Source: Pseudomonas sp. P8_229
Lineage (GTDB): Bacteria > Pseudomonadota > Gammaproteobacteria > Pseudomonadales > Pseudomonadaceae
Length of the DNA: 64,000 bases
NCBI RefSeq assembly: GCF_034008635.1
Contig: NZ_CP125378.1
Span: 3,531,501 to 3,595,500, forward strand
Direction: 5' to 3'
Both the position numbers and the translations under genes were made by a program. Within the stretch, counting starts at the first letter, position 1; each line of letters begins with the position of its first letter. Shown piece after piece: positions 18,263 through 26,190 of the stretch. The notes under the pieces are model-generated. The model was not told the DNA's origin and did no database searches. It worked only from the letters and a program-made list of their open reading frames with translations.

Positions 18263-19264
18263 ATGATGAAACTCAACCTCTTTATTGCGGGGTTTTTGCT
18301 TGTCTGGAGTGCACAGGGATTGGCCGCCGACCCTGAGCTGCGGATGCTTTCAGAGCATCCGGTTGATGGGATGCGCGGAGGTAATCTGTCCGGGCTGGCC
18401 AAGTGTGGCGAGCAGTTGTGGACGGTGTCGGATCGAGATGATGATCGGATCTACAGGCTCGATACGCAAGGCAAGGTGTGGAAGGCCGAGGCTGTTTTGA
18501 TTAATGTTCCACCGGTGCCTGAAGATCCCGGTCGGACCTTGGCCATGAAAACCCAGAGCTTTTTCAGGTCGCTTGCGGGAAACGGTGCGTTGGACTTTGA
18601 AGGGATCACCTGCGACGCTGCCCGGAATCTTTACGTTCTCAGTGAAACGTATTCAGCCATTCTCAAGGTCTCAACAAATGGAGCCTTGGTCTGGCTGACC
18701 ATCTCGCCGAGGATGTTGACGAAGGCGAGGGAAGCCGGGTTGTTGGCGCACGCCAATGCGCTGTTTGAAGGATTGGTGATTACGGGTGTTGCGAGCACTG
18801 AAATCTGGCTGGCTGCTGAGCGGCAAAAAAGAGGGTTGGTAAAAATCGAGCGGCGTATTACGCCCATTTATTACACATGGTATTGCGCTTCCGATTGTGT
18901 GGTGATGACCGAGGGAGGGCTGGCGCCGCAGCCACCACAATTTCCAGGTTCCAAACCGGTAGAGCGGGATTTTTCGGATATTGCTCTATTCAATGACAAG
19001 CTGTTTCTGCTGGATCGCAACGCTTTCAAAATCTGTCGACATGAAATGTTGACGGGTAAACAGGAGCGCTGCTGGTCATTCGCTGCGGATGCACTGGTTC
19101 CGAATCGTCAATATGCCTCCGAACACGGATTGACCGAGGCGTTGCTGATCGACGCGCAAGGCGCGTGGATTGGCGTCGACAACAATTTTGCAACCCGTGC
19201 CGATGGCGAGTCTCGCCCAATTGTGTGGCGCTTTGCAGCGCCTGAGGGTGGCTGGAGTCAATGA
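18263..19264 (+). CDS. Esterase-like activity of phytase family protein, copy 2
   Basis: A 333-residue exported paralogue of the preceding protein, with signal peptide MMKLNLFIAGFLLVWSAQGLAA and the same block LSEHPVDGMRGGNLSGLA. It differs by a short insertion near the middle (PIYYTWYCASDCVVM against WDCDGGCVLF) and many substitutions, while the paired cysteines are retained. Codon use is visibly more AT-rich than in copy 1 (many TTT, ATT and GTT-type codons), which suggests it diverged long ago or came from another strain rather than being a fresh duplication. It overlaps the retropepsin-like gene by 4 bp (ATGA). ATG 18263 follows GGGAG. Confidence 0.87.
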   Translation: MMKLNLFIAGFLLVWSAQGLAADPELRMLSEHPVDGMRGGNLSGLAKCGEQLWTVSDRDDDRIYRLDTQGKVWKAEAVLINVPPVPEDPGRTLAMKTQSFFRSLAGNGALDFEGITCDAARNLYVLSETYSAILKVSTNGALVWLTISPRMLTKAREAGLLAHANALFEGLVITGVASTEIWLAAERQKRGLVKIERRITPIYYTWYCASDCVVMTEGGLAPQPPQFPGSKPVERDFSDIALFNDKLFLLDRNAFKICRHEMLTGKQERCWSFAADALVPNRQYASEHGLTEALLIDAQGAWIGVDNNFATRADGESRPIVWRFAAPEGGWSQ

Positions 19265-19791
19265 GCATGAGTGAACAACCACCGGGCAAGCGCGCCGGGC
19301 GGATTTTTATGATTTTGGCCTGGTGCGCAGCGCTGTTTCTGGCCACACGGTTTTTCGGCCAGTGGGAGCAACGCCAGCAGAATCCGAACGTGGTGGTCAG
19401 TTCGGAGCAGGGCGAAGGATTTATCGAAGTGAAGCTGGCCGGCAATGCCCAAGGGCATTTTGTCGCCAGCGGCCAGATCAACGGTGAGCCGGTGGAGTTC
19501 ATGCTCGACACCGGTGCCACCGATGTGGCGATCCCGGCGGATCTGGCCCAGCGCTTGAAACTGGAAGAAGGTTTCGGTGTGACCCTGAGCACGGCCAACG
19601 GCCTGAGCCAGGGCTACCGGACAAAGATCGACCGCCTGCAACTGGGCGACATTGTGCTGCGGGACGTCCGCGCATTGGTCGCGCCGGGGCTGCATGGCGA
19701 TCAGGTGCTGCTCGGCATGAGCGCCCTGAATAAACTTGAATTTACCCAGCGCGGTGGCACCATGCTGCTGCGCCAGACAACGAACCGATGA
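19261..19791 (+). CDS. Membrane-anchored retropepsin-like aspartic protease
   Basis: A 176-residue protein of the TIGR02281 type (clan AA aspartic protease). A single N-terminal membrane helix (about residues 15-30, [18 protein letters not shown]) anchors a periplasmic protease domain. The active-site motif is [13 protein letters not shown], the D-T/S-G of retropepsins, with a later hydrophobic-hydrophobic-Gly element ([13 protein letters not shown]). Like retroviral proteases it would need to dimerise. Its substrate is unknown. It is translationally coupled to the phytase-like gene upstream and lies 7 bp before parC. Confidence 0.88.
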   Translation: MSMSEQPPGKRAGRIFMILAWCAALFLATRFFGQWEQRQQNPNVVVSSEQGEGFIEVKLAGNAQGHFVASGQINGEPVEFMLDTGATDVAIPADLAQRLKLEEGFGVTLSTANGLSQGYRTKIDRLQLGDIVLRDVRALVAPGLHGDQVLLGMSALNKLEFTQRGGTMLLRQTTNR

Positions 19792-19798
19792 GGCCCGC

Positions 19799-22063
19799 AT
19801 GAGCGACTCCCTTGATCTCAGCCTGGACGGTGTAGAACGCCGCTCGCTGGCTGACTTCACCGAAAATGCCTACCTCAACTACTCCATGTACGTGATCATG
19901 GACCGTGCTTTGCCGCATATCGGCGACGGCTTGAAACCCGTACAGCGGCGTATCGTCTACGCCATGAGCGAGCTGGGGCTGGACGCCGATTCCAAGCACA
20001 AGAAATCGGCGCGTACCGTCGGTGACGTGCTCGGCAAGTTCCACCCGCACGGTGACTCGGCGTGCTACGAAGCGATGGTGCTGATGGCCCAGCCGTTCAG
20101 CTATCGCTACACGCTGGTCGACGGCCAGGGCAACTGGGGTGCGCCGGACGATCCGAAGTCTTTCGCCGCCATGCGTTACACCGAAGCGCGGCTGTCGCGT
20201 TATTCCGAAGTGCTGCTCAGCGAACTGGGTCAGGGTACTGCCGACTGGGGCCCGAACTTCGACGGCACCCTGCAGGAACCGCTGGTGCTGCCGGCACGTT
20301 TGCCGAATATCCTGCTCAACGGCACCACCGGTATCGCCGTGGGCATGGCCACCGACGTACCGCCGCACAACCTGCGCGAAGTCGCCACTGCCTGCGTGCG
20401 CCTGCTCGATGAGCCGAAAGCCACGGTCGAGCAGCTCTGCGAACACATTCAAGGCCCGGACTATCCGACCGAAGCGGAAATCATCACCCCGCGCGCCGAC
20501 CTGCTGAAAATTTACGAAACCGGCAAGGGCTCGGTGCGCATGCGCGCTGTGTACCACGTCGAGGACGGCGACATCATCGTCACTGCGCTGCCGCATCAGG
20601 TTTCCGGGGCCAAGGTGCTGGAGCAGATTGCTGCGCTGATGCAGGCCAAACCGTCGAAAGCGCCGCAGATCGCCGATCTGCGTGACGAATCCGACCACGA
20701 AAACCCGTGCCGCATCGTGATCATTCCGGTCAACAGCCGCGTCGATCACGAAGCGCTGATGCAGCACCTGTTCGCCAGCACCGAACTGGAGTCGACCTAC
20801 CGGGTCAACGTCAACATCATCGGTCTGGACGGCAAGCCGCAACTGAAAAACCTGCGTGCGTTGCTGGTCGAATGGCTGGAGTTCCGCGTGCTGACCGTGC
20901 GTCGCCGCCTGCAATTCCGCCTCGACAAGGTCGAGCGCCGCCTGCACCTGTTGGACGGTTTGCTGATCGCTTATCTCAACCTGGATGAAGTGATCCACAT
21001 CATCCGTACCGAAGAGCACCCGAAAGCCAAGCTGATCGAGCGTTTCGCCCTCAGCGAGATCCAGGCCGACTACATCCTCGACACCCGTCTGCGTCAGTTG
21101 GCGCGACTGGAAGAGATGAAGCTGCGCGACGAGCAGGATGAACTGCTCAAGGAACAAGCCAAGCTGCAAGCGCTGTTGGGCAGCGAAGCCAAGCTGAAGA
21201 AGCTGGTGCGCACCGAGCTGTTGAAAGACGCTGAAACCTATGGCGATGACCGTCGCTCGCCAATCGTCGAGCGCGCTGAGGCCAAAGCGCTGACCGAACA
21301 CGATCTGCTGCCGAACGAGAAAGTCACCGTCGTACTGTCGGAAAAAGGCTGGATCCGTTCGGCCAAGGGCCACGAGATCGACGCTACCGGCCTGTCGTAC
21401 AAGGCTGGCGACGGCTTCAAGACCTCGGCGGCGGGGCGTTCCAATCAGTCTGCCGTGGTGATTGACTCCACGGGTCGCAGCTACTCGGTCGCCGCGCACA
21501 CGTTGCCGTCGGCCCGGGGCCAGGGCGAGCCGTTGACCGGCCGTCTGACGCCGCCACCGGGTGCCACGTTCGAATGCGTGCTGATGCCGGAAGACGATGC
21601 GCTATACGTGATCGCCTCCGATGCCGGTTACGGCTTCGTGGTCAAAGGCGAAGACCTGCAAGCCAAGAACAAGGCTGGTAAAGCCCTGTTGAGCCTGCCG
21701 AACAACGCCAAGGTCATCACGCCGCGTCCGGTGACTGATCGCGAGAATGACTTGCTTGCCGCCGTGACAAGCGAGGGGCGGATGCTGGTCTTCAATATCA
21801 GCGATTTGCCGCAGTTGGCGAAGGGCAAGGGCAACAAGATCATCGGTGTCCCGGGTGACCGTGTCGCCAGCCGTGAAGAGTTTGTCACGGACATCGCTGT
21901 TATCCCCGCGGGGGCTACGTTGATCCTGCAGGCAGGCAAACGTCCATATAAACTGAAAGCTGAAGACCTCGAACACTACAAAGGTGAGCGCGGACGGCGT
22001 GGTAACAAGCTTCCACGTGGCTTCCAGCGGGTCGATGCGCTGCTCGTCGAAAACCTCAATTAG
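19799..22063 (+). CDS. parC: DNA topoisomerase IV subunit A
   Basis: The DNA cleavage/religation subunit of topoisomerase IV. The 754-residue length matches P. aeruginosa ParC. The active-site tyrosine is in [11 protein letters not shown] (Tyr127). The quinolone-resistance positions read [10 protein letters not shown], so Ser87 and Glu91 are wild type. The C-terminal beta-pinwheel begins after about residue 500. The ATG at 19799 follows the retropepsin gene by 7 bp; an in-frame extension upstream overlaps that gene and is rejected. A strong hairpin follows the stop. Confidence 0.98.
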   Translation: MSDSLDLSLDGVERRSLADFTENAYLNYSMYVIMDRALPHIGDGLKPVQRRIVYAMSELGLDADSKHKKSARTVGDVLGKFHPHGDSACYEAMVLMAQPFSYRYTLVDGQGNWGAPDDPKSFAAMRYTEARLSRYSEVLLSELGQGTADWGPNFDGTLQEPLVLPARLPNILLNGTTGIAVGMATDVPPHNLREVATACVRLLDEPKATVEQLCEHIQGPDYPTEAEIITPRADLLKIYETGKGSVRMRAVYHVEDGDIIVTALPHQVSGAKVLEQIAALMQAKPSKAPQIADLRDESDHENPCRIVIIPVNSRVDHEALMQHLFASTELESTYRVNVNIIGLDGKPQLKNLRALLVEWLEFRVLTVRRRLQFRLDKVERRLHLLDGLLIAYLNLDEVIHIIRTEEHPKAKLIERFALSEIQADYILDTRLRQLARLEEMKLRDEQDELLKEQAKLQALLGSEAKLKKLVRTELLKDAETYGDDRRSPIVERAEAKALTEHDLLPNEKVTVVLSEKGWIRSAKGHEIDATGLSYKAGDGFKTSAAGRSNQSAVVIDSTGRSYSVAAHTLPSARGQGEPLTGRLTPPPGATFECVLMPEDDALYVIASDAGYGFVVKGEDLQAKNKAGKALLSLPNNAKVITPRPVTDRENDLLAAVTSEGRMLVFNISDLPQLAKGKGNKIIGVPGDRVASREEFVTDIAVIPAGATLILQAGKRPYKLKAEDLEHYKGERGRRGNKLPRGFQRVDALLVENLN

Positions 22064-22083
22064 GCGAAAACGCCCATCTAGAG

Positions 22084-22120
22084 GCGTCGATCTACGATTT
22101 AACGCGTAGATCGACGCTTT
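22084..22120 (+). terminator. Hairpin after parC
   Basis: A perfect 13-bp stem (GCGTCGATCTACG at 22084-22096 and its complement at 22105-22117) with an 8-base loop, 20 bases past the parC stop. Only three T residues follow, so termination may be partial. Confidence 0.7.
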
Positions 22121-22246
22121 GGCGCTGGAGTCGGAACGCATATTCACGGATGATATGGCCTTTCCAAGCGCCGGCGTGGCCGAGCGTTCTTCATATTTAT
22201 TGAGTATTTTCACTGTGGTCAGCCTTGTGGCGGCCACCTGGACGGG

Positions 22247-22960
22247 ATGATGACTTCTCTGCGCCCCCTTATTTTCCTGCTCGCCGGCGTTCTTGGCCTG
22301 GCGGGTTGCAGCGTTCACCAGCCGGTGTCGCTGTATCAGCTGGACAGCGGAAGTCCGGCTCAGCCTGCGCAAAGCACAGGTATGGCGGTTTTGTTGGGCC
22401 CGGTAGTCATCGCTGATTACCTGCAACGTGAAACCCTGCTGCAACGTCAACCGGACGGCAGCCTGCAAGCCTCGACCGACGGTCGCTGGGCGGGCAGCCT
22501 TTCGTCGGATATTGATCAATTGCTAATGCGTCAGGTTGCCGGTCATCTCGACAGCCAGCGTGTGGTATTGGCGCCGGCCACCTTGGGGTTTACCCCGGAT
22601 GTGCAGGTATTGCTGACCATCACGCGTCTGGACTCCGGTGAGAAGCAACCGGCGATTCTCGATGCGCAATGGCGCCTGATCGACCGCCGTGGTCAGGTGC
22701 GCGATAACCGCATCGTCCATCTGCAAGAGCTGCACGCTGGCACGACGGCTTCGCAGGTTCAGGCACAAGGCATTCTGCTGCAACGTCTGGCCGAGCAACT
22801 GTCGGTGGCGCTTAAACCATTGGCCAACCAGCCTCCGGTAGCCGAAGCACCGCGTAAAGCGGCGCCAAAACCGGCAGCGCCGGCAGCGGAATCCGGGAAG
22901 CAGCCGAAGATCCCGATGGCTTCGCCGATTCGCACCGACATGGAAGTGTTCCGCTTCTGA
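22247..22960 (+). CDS. PqiC-type ABC transport auxiliary lipoprotein
   Basis: A 237-residue predicted outer-membrane lipoprotein of the PqiC/YmbA (DUF330) family. The N-terminus has a signal peptide and lipobox (LGLAGC). The domain begins YQLDSG and includes LGPVVIADYLQRETLLQR and the late segment LLQRLAEQLSVAL. PqiC lipoproteins work with MCE-type PqiB/PqiA machines that move lipids between membranes; no such partner is encoded nearby. A proline/alanine-rich tail (about residues 195-225) precedes the C-terminus. The start codon may be ATG 22247 or the adjacent ATG 22250. Confidence 0.82.
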   Translation: MMTSLRPLIFLLAGVLGLAGCSVHQPVSLYQLDSGSPAQPAQSTGMAVLLGPVVIADYLQRETLLQRQPDGSLQASTDGRWAGSLSSDIDQLLMRQVAGHLDSQRVVLAPATLGFTPDVQVLLTITRLDSGEKQPAILDAQWRLIDRRGQVRDNRIVHLQELHAGTTASQVQAQGILLQRLAEQLSVALKPLANQPPVAEAPRKAAPKPAAPAAESGKQPKIPMASPIRTDMEVFRF

Positions 22961-22977
22961 GTCTGATTTGAGTCAAA

Positions 22978-23005
22978 ACAAAGCCCGCCTTGTGCGGGCT
23001 TTGTT
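22978..23005 (+). terminator. Intrinsic terminator after the PqiC-type gene
   Basis: The stem ACAAAGCCCGC / GCGGGCTTTGT with a short loop ends in TTGTTGTG. It is 17 bases past the stop codon. Confidence 0.8.
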
Positions 23006-23040
23006 GTGTCTGGGGGCTGGAGATCTACGGTATGACAGCT

Positions 23041-23242
23041 GGCCTCTTCGCGAGCAAGCCCGCTCCCACGGGGAAGTGATGAGCGTCGCACAACCGATGC
23101 AGCAGTTGAAGATCCGCATTGTGTGGGCTGGCCTCTTCGCGAGCAGGCTCGCTCCCACGGGGAAGTGATGAGCGTCGTACAACCGATGCAGCAGTTGAAG
23201 ATCCGCATTGTGTGGGCTGGCCTCTTCGCGAGCAGGCTCGCT
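23041..23242. repeat. Tandem 89-bp direct repeat containing REPs
   Basis: The unit starting GGCCTCTTCGCGAGCA begins at 23041, 23130 and 23219, an exact 89-bp period. The first two copies are complete and nearly identical (differences include CAAGCCCGCTC against CAGGCTCGCTC and one C/T change). The third copy stops at 23242, where the IS110 element begins. Each unit has one REP followed by about 60 bases of shared spacer, so this arose by duplication of a REP plus its flank. Confidence 0.93.
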
Positions 23243-23257
23243 TGTATGGTAGGACTT

Positions 23258-23400
23258 GAAGGGAGGAGGAGGGACAAGGCTCGATTCTGACTGTTAGCGC
23301 AGTACAGACCGTGGGAGATTTCACCCCTCCTCCTTTCACCCAAGCGCCGATAAAGAATGCATCTGGCCTAGACCGACGATAGGAACAAGCCTGCGCCTCT
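23258..23400 (+). ncRNA. Candidate bridge (seek) RNA of the IS110 element
   Basis: A 12-bp stem (23258-23269 with 23326-23337, one G-U pair) encloses a loop that holds AGGCTCG (23277-23283), identical to the left REP target flank, and CCGTGGGAG (23309-23317), the reverse complement of the right target CTCCCACGG found in the REP copies. A second region carries AGAAT (23354-23358), like the element's right end, and ACAAG (23385-23389), complementary to CTTGT at its left junction. This matches the target-loop and donor-loop plan of IS110 bridge RNAs. The ends of the RNA are not determined by sequence. Confidence 0.75.
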
Positions 23401-23445
23401 GGGTGAACCCTTCAAGCGTTCAAACCTTAGCCCGGAGGATTTCTC

Positions 23446-24393
23446 ATGGCAATGCCCGTCGTTACCACTCAGTCGATTATCGGGGTTGATGTCGCCAAGG
23501 ACGAACTGGTGATTTATCACGCCGAATCAGATCAGCTCGAGACAATCTCCAATACCAAAGCGGCGATCAAGAAATGGCTCAAAACCGCTGCCAAGCCAGT
23601 GGCAATCGCCATCGAAGCCACCAATATCTATCACCAGGAATTTGCTGATCTGGCGTATGCCGATGGTTGCGTGATCTATATGGTTGGCGGTTATGAGCTC
23701 AGCCATTACCGCAAAGGTGTGAACGTTCGCGCCAAAACTGATGCGCTGGATGCCCGATTACTGGCCCGTTATCTGACAAACGAAGGGGACCACTTACGCC
23801 CTTGGACACCGCCGTCGCCCTTGTATTGCCGGCTCATCAGTCTTTTCCGGCGTCGTGCGGCTCTGGTCCAGGCTCGTGTCAGCCTCAAGCAGAGCTGGGA
23901 GAATGAGCCATTGCTCAAAACCGCTTTCAAAAATCAGATAAACGCCATGCAAAGACTGGAAATCCTGCTGGAGAAAACGATCCTGGCGCAGATAGACGAA
24001 GCCGGTTTAGGCGCTCAGCTCAAGCGTTGCATGAAGGTAGAAGGCATCGGTACGTTGACCGGCGCCCGCTTGCTCGCATCCTTTCAGCGTGGGGACTTCA
24101 GGAATGCCGACGCTTTCATCGCCTTTCTAGGCCTGGATCTGCGCATATCGGACTCAGGCAAAAAGAAAGGCCGTCGCTGCCTGACCAAACGAGGCGACTC
24201 AGAGGCACGTCGATTGCTGCACAACGCTGCAATGGCGGCGAGCCGGACCTCGGCGTGGAAAGGGTTTTATGAGGCTTTAAGAGAGCGCGGATTGAGCACT
24301 ACCCAAGCACTGGTCGCACTAGCCCGCAAGCTTGCCCGGGTGGTATTTGCTCTGTTGAAAAACCAGAGCGAATACTCACCTAAAGCCGTTTAG
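23446..24393 (+). CDS. IS110-family transposase (DEDD recombinase)
   Basis: A 315-residue RNA-guided recombinase that moves the element. The N-terminal RuvC-like DEDD domain shows the acidic residues in GVDVAKDEL, AIEATNIYH and KTDALDARLLARY. The C-terminal Tnp domain has EGIGTLTGARLLA, FIAFLGLDLR and the serine in RGDSEARRLLHNAA that serves as nucleophile in the family. The reading frame is intact from ATG 23446, with a strong ribosome binding site (CGGAGGA). The element may therefore be active. Confidence 0.95.
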   Translation: MAMPVVTTQSIIGVDVAKDELVIYHAESDQLETISNTKAAIKKWLKTAAKPVAIAIEATNIYHQEFADLAYADGCVIYMVGGYELSHYRKGVNVRAKTDALDARLLARYLTNEGDHLRPWTPPSPLYCRLISLFRRRAALVQARVSLKQSWENEPLLKTAFKNQINAMQRLEILLEKTILAQIDEAGLGAQLKRCMKVEGIGTLTGARLLASFQRGDFRNADAFIAFLGLDLRISDSGKKKGRRCLTKRGDSEARRLLHNAAMAASRTSAWKGFYEALRERGLSTTQALVALARKLARVVFALLKNQSEYSPKAV

Positions 24394-24436
24394 GGGCTAG
24401 GCATGAACCATAGAATCTCCCACAGGGAATGTGGGC

Positions 24437-24472
24437 GCTGAAGTGTGGGAGCGGGCTTGCTCGCGAAGGGGC
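24437..24472. repeat. REP element right of the IS
   Basis: GTGTGGGAGCGGGCTTGCTCGCGAAGG is a REP in the opposite orientation to the tandem copies on the left. With the REP half starting at 24417 it forms the right part of the REP cluster that the IS entered. Confidence 0.8.
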
Positions 24473-24488
24473 CGGTACAGGCAACAAA

Positions 24489-24523
24489 AAAGCCCGCAGA
24501 CAATCACTCGTCTGCGGGCTTCT
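24489..24523 (-). terminator. Intrinsic terminator of the AhpA/YtjB gene
   Basis: AGCCCGCAGA (24491-24500) pairs with TCTGCGGGCT (24511-24520). On the minus strand the stem is followed by TTTTTTG, a good U-tract, just past the stop of the gene at 24542. Confidence 0.85.
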
Positions 24524-24541
24524 GTGTTTCAGGTCTAAGGC

Positions 24542-26056
24542 TTACGCCCGGCGCTCATGCATCCGCGCCAGTTGCCGTTCGAGCATCGATGGATACGGCT
24601 CCATCAAGCGCTCCACACAGCAAGCCCCTTCAGGGCTGGCGATCGGGCGGATCCGTGCACGCTGGCGAATCAGCGAGTCGTCACCGATCTTGCGCTCGAC
24701 CAGCAGCAGGTTGCGGCTGTGCTGCGACAGGGCCAGGGCATCCTGAGCCGAATCGGTCAGCAGCAGGTCGATCTGGCTCAGACCGAACAGCTCATCGCCC
24801 AGGGTCAGGCCCAGCTGCAATTGCAGGGTGATGCCGCTGTCGGCGACTTCGATCTGCAACTGATGACCCAGCGCCCGCAGCAACTCGCCGCAGCAGATCG
24901 CGTTGGTCAGGTAGTCGTCGCCACTGTCTTCGGTGTGGAACAGCATCAGCGTGCTGCCGTCGTTCAGGGTTTCGATTTCGCCCTGATACAGCGAGGCTGC
25001 CTGATCGAGGCAATCGCGATAACGTTCCAGCAACTCTTCCAGACGCGCACGCGGCAGGCGACGCAGTTGCTCCTGCGAGCCCAGTTGCACGGCAAGCACC
25101 GCACTGTGTTGCGGCACGCTCGGCGTGGCCTTGCGTACGACCGGTTGTGGCGCTTCATCCAGCGATTCGTCGCGCAGGTCGGCAAACGCGTCGTCGTCTT
25201 CATCGTCTTCGACAGTGCTGACCACGTGGCGCGGCGCCGGCTTTTGCGCGGCCAGCGGGCGGGTTTCGTCAAAGCTCGGGTCACGCAGATTGCGCACTTC
25301 GAACTCCGGCTCATCCTCTTCTTCGAACTCGGGTTCCGGCTCAGGCTCAGGCTTTGGCGCAGGCTCCGGAGCGAAGTTGGCGTGCAGCTGGCGCGCCAGA
25401 TCGCCGATCTCGTCCTGACGGTCGGTGCCCGGGGTGTATTCGTCGATATTGCGCAGCCATACGCGCAATTGCAGGAGCGGCGTGGACAGGTAGCGGCCCA
25501 TGCGCAGGCTCAAGGCCAGTGACAGCGCCAGCAGGATTGCGCTGAGAATACCCATGCTCTGCAGGCTGATGGTCATCGGCTGCTGGAACTGATCCATGTC
25601 CAGGCTGATGCGCAATTGCCCGGCCGTCACGTCCTGGAAGGTGATCTTGCTCTCGTACATGCCCTCGGCTTCGCCCAGCAGGCTGTGCTTGGGGCGCTGA
25701 CCGGATTCGGCGAGGATGCGGTTGTCCACGCTATAGATAGCCGCGTGGGCCACCAGTTTGTTTTTGGTCAGGTTGTTGAGCAGCACGTTGAGACTGAGGA
25801 TGTCGTTGGACACCAACAGTTCAGTGGCGGAGGTGGCGGTCTGCGTGGTCAGGCTTTCGCCCAGCGCATCGGCCTGCTCGTGCATGGCCTGCTTGAACTG
25901 CAAGCCCATCACCCCGGCATAGATCACCAGGGCCAGAGCGACCAGGATCACGTTATGGCTGGCAATGCGCAATGCAATCGGTACACGGCGATGACGCAGT
26001 GCACGGAAGATCAGCAGGAAGAAGTTATCGGTTTTAACTGGCGTGGGCCGGTTCAC
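24542..26056 (-). CDS. AhpA/YtjB family membrane protein with cyclase-like C-terminus
   Basis: A 504-residue inner-membrane protein divergent from serB, as ytjB is in E. coli. Two membrane helices (about residues 26-50 and 165-190) bracket a periplasmic domain of some 110 residues. After a HAMP-like stretch comes an acidic, proline-rich linker (about 230-300, with runs of Pro-Glu) and then a domain (about 310-500) resembling class III nucleotide cyclases, for example ETLNDGSTLMLFHTEDSGDD and LQLGLTLGDELFG. The catalytic metal aspartates are not evident, so it is probably a binding or regulatory module. The start codon is GTG. Function unproven; the family is named for effects on haemolysin or stress phenotypes. 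Confidence 0.8.
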   Translation of the reverse strand: MNRPTPVKTDNFFLLIFRALRHRRVPIALRIASHNVILVALALVIYAGVMGLQFKQAMHEQADALGESLTTQTATSATELLVSNDILSLNVLLNNLTKNKLVAHAAIYSVDNRILAESGQRPKHSLLGEAEGMYESKITFQDVTAGQLRISLDMDQFQQPMTISLQSMGILSAILLALSLALSLRMGRYLSTPLLQLRVWLRNIDEYTPGTDRQDEIGDLARQLHANFAPEPAPKPEPEPEPEFEEEDEPEFEVRNLRDPSFDETRPLAAQKPAPRHVVSTVEDDEDDDAFADLRDESLDEAPQPVVRKATPSVPQHSAVLAVQLGSQEQLRRLPRARLEELLERYRDCLDQAASLYQGEIETLNDGSTLMLFHTEDSGDDYLTNAICCGELLRALGHQLQIEVADSGITLQLQLGLTLGDELFGLSQIDLLLTDSAQDALALSQHSRNLLLVERKIGDDSLIRQRARIRPIASPEGACCVERLMEPYPSMLERQLARMHERRA

Positions 26057-26190
26057 TGAGCTCGGCTCTTTTGTCCGTGAAGTTGACGCGCAGTATAGCG
26101 ACAGGCCCTAGACCGGCAAAGCGCTCGCGGTGCCCGATGGTCACTGAAAGTGGGTAGAATGCGGTTTTTTTCCAGTTGCGGGGGTGCGCG

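Larger units (their letters stand above)
23243..24416 (+). mobile_element. IS110-family insertion sequence in a REP (about 1.17 kb)
   Basis: The left REP copy reads GCGAGCAGGCTCGCT up to 23242 and REP sequence resumes at 24417 with CTCCCACAGGG, so the element runs from 23243 (TGTATGGT) to 24416 (ending ATAGAAT), with the dinucleotide CT at both edges (23241-23242 and 24417-24418). Rejoining the flanks restores a normal REP. No terminal inverted repeats are seen, as expected for IS110. It contains one intact transposase gene and a 203-base 5' non-coding end typical of the bridge-RNA-encoding group. IS110 elements that target REPs are known in Pseudomonas and E. coli (the ISPpu10 and IS621 types). 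Confidence 0.93.

Noticed and set aside
23041..23242. CRISPR-like array
   Set aside because: The period is 89 bp and the whole unit, including the spacer, is repeated. It is a tandem REP duplication without variable spacers or cas genes.
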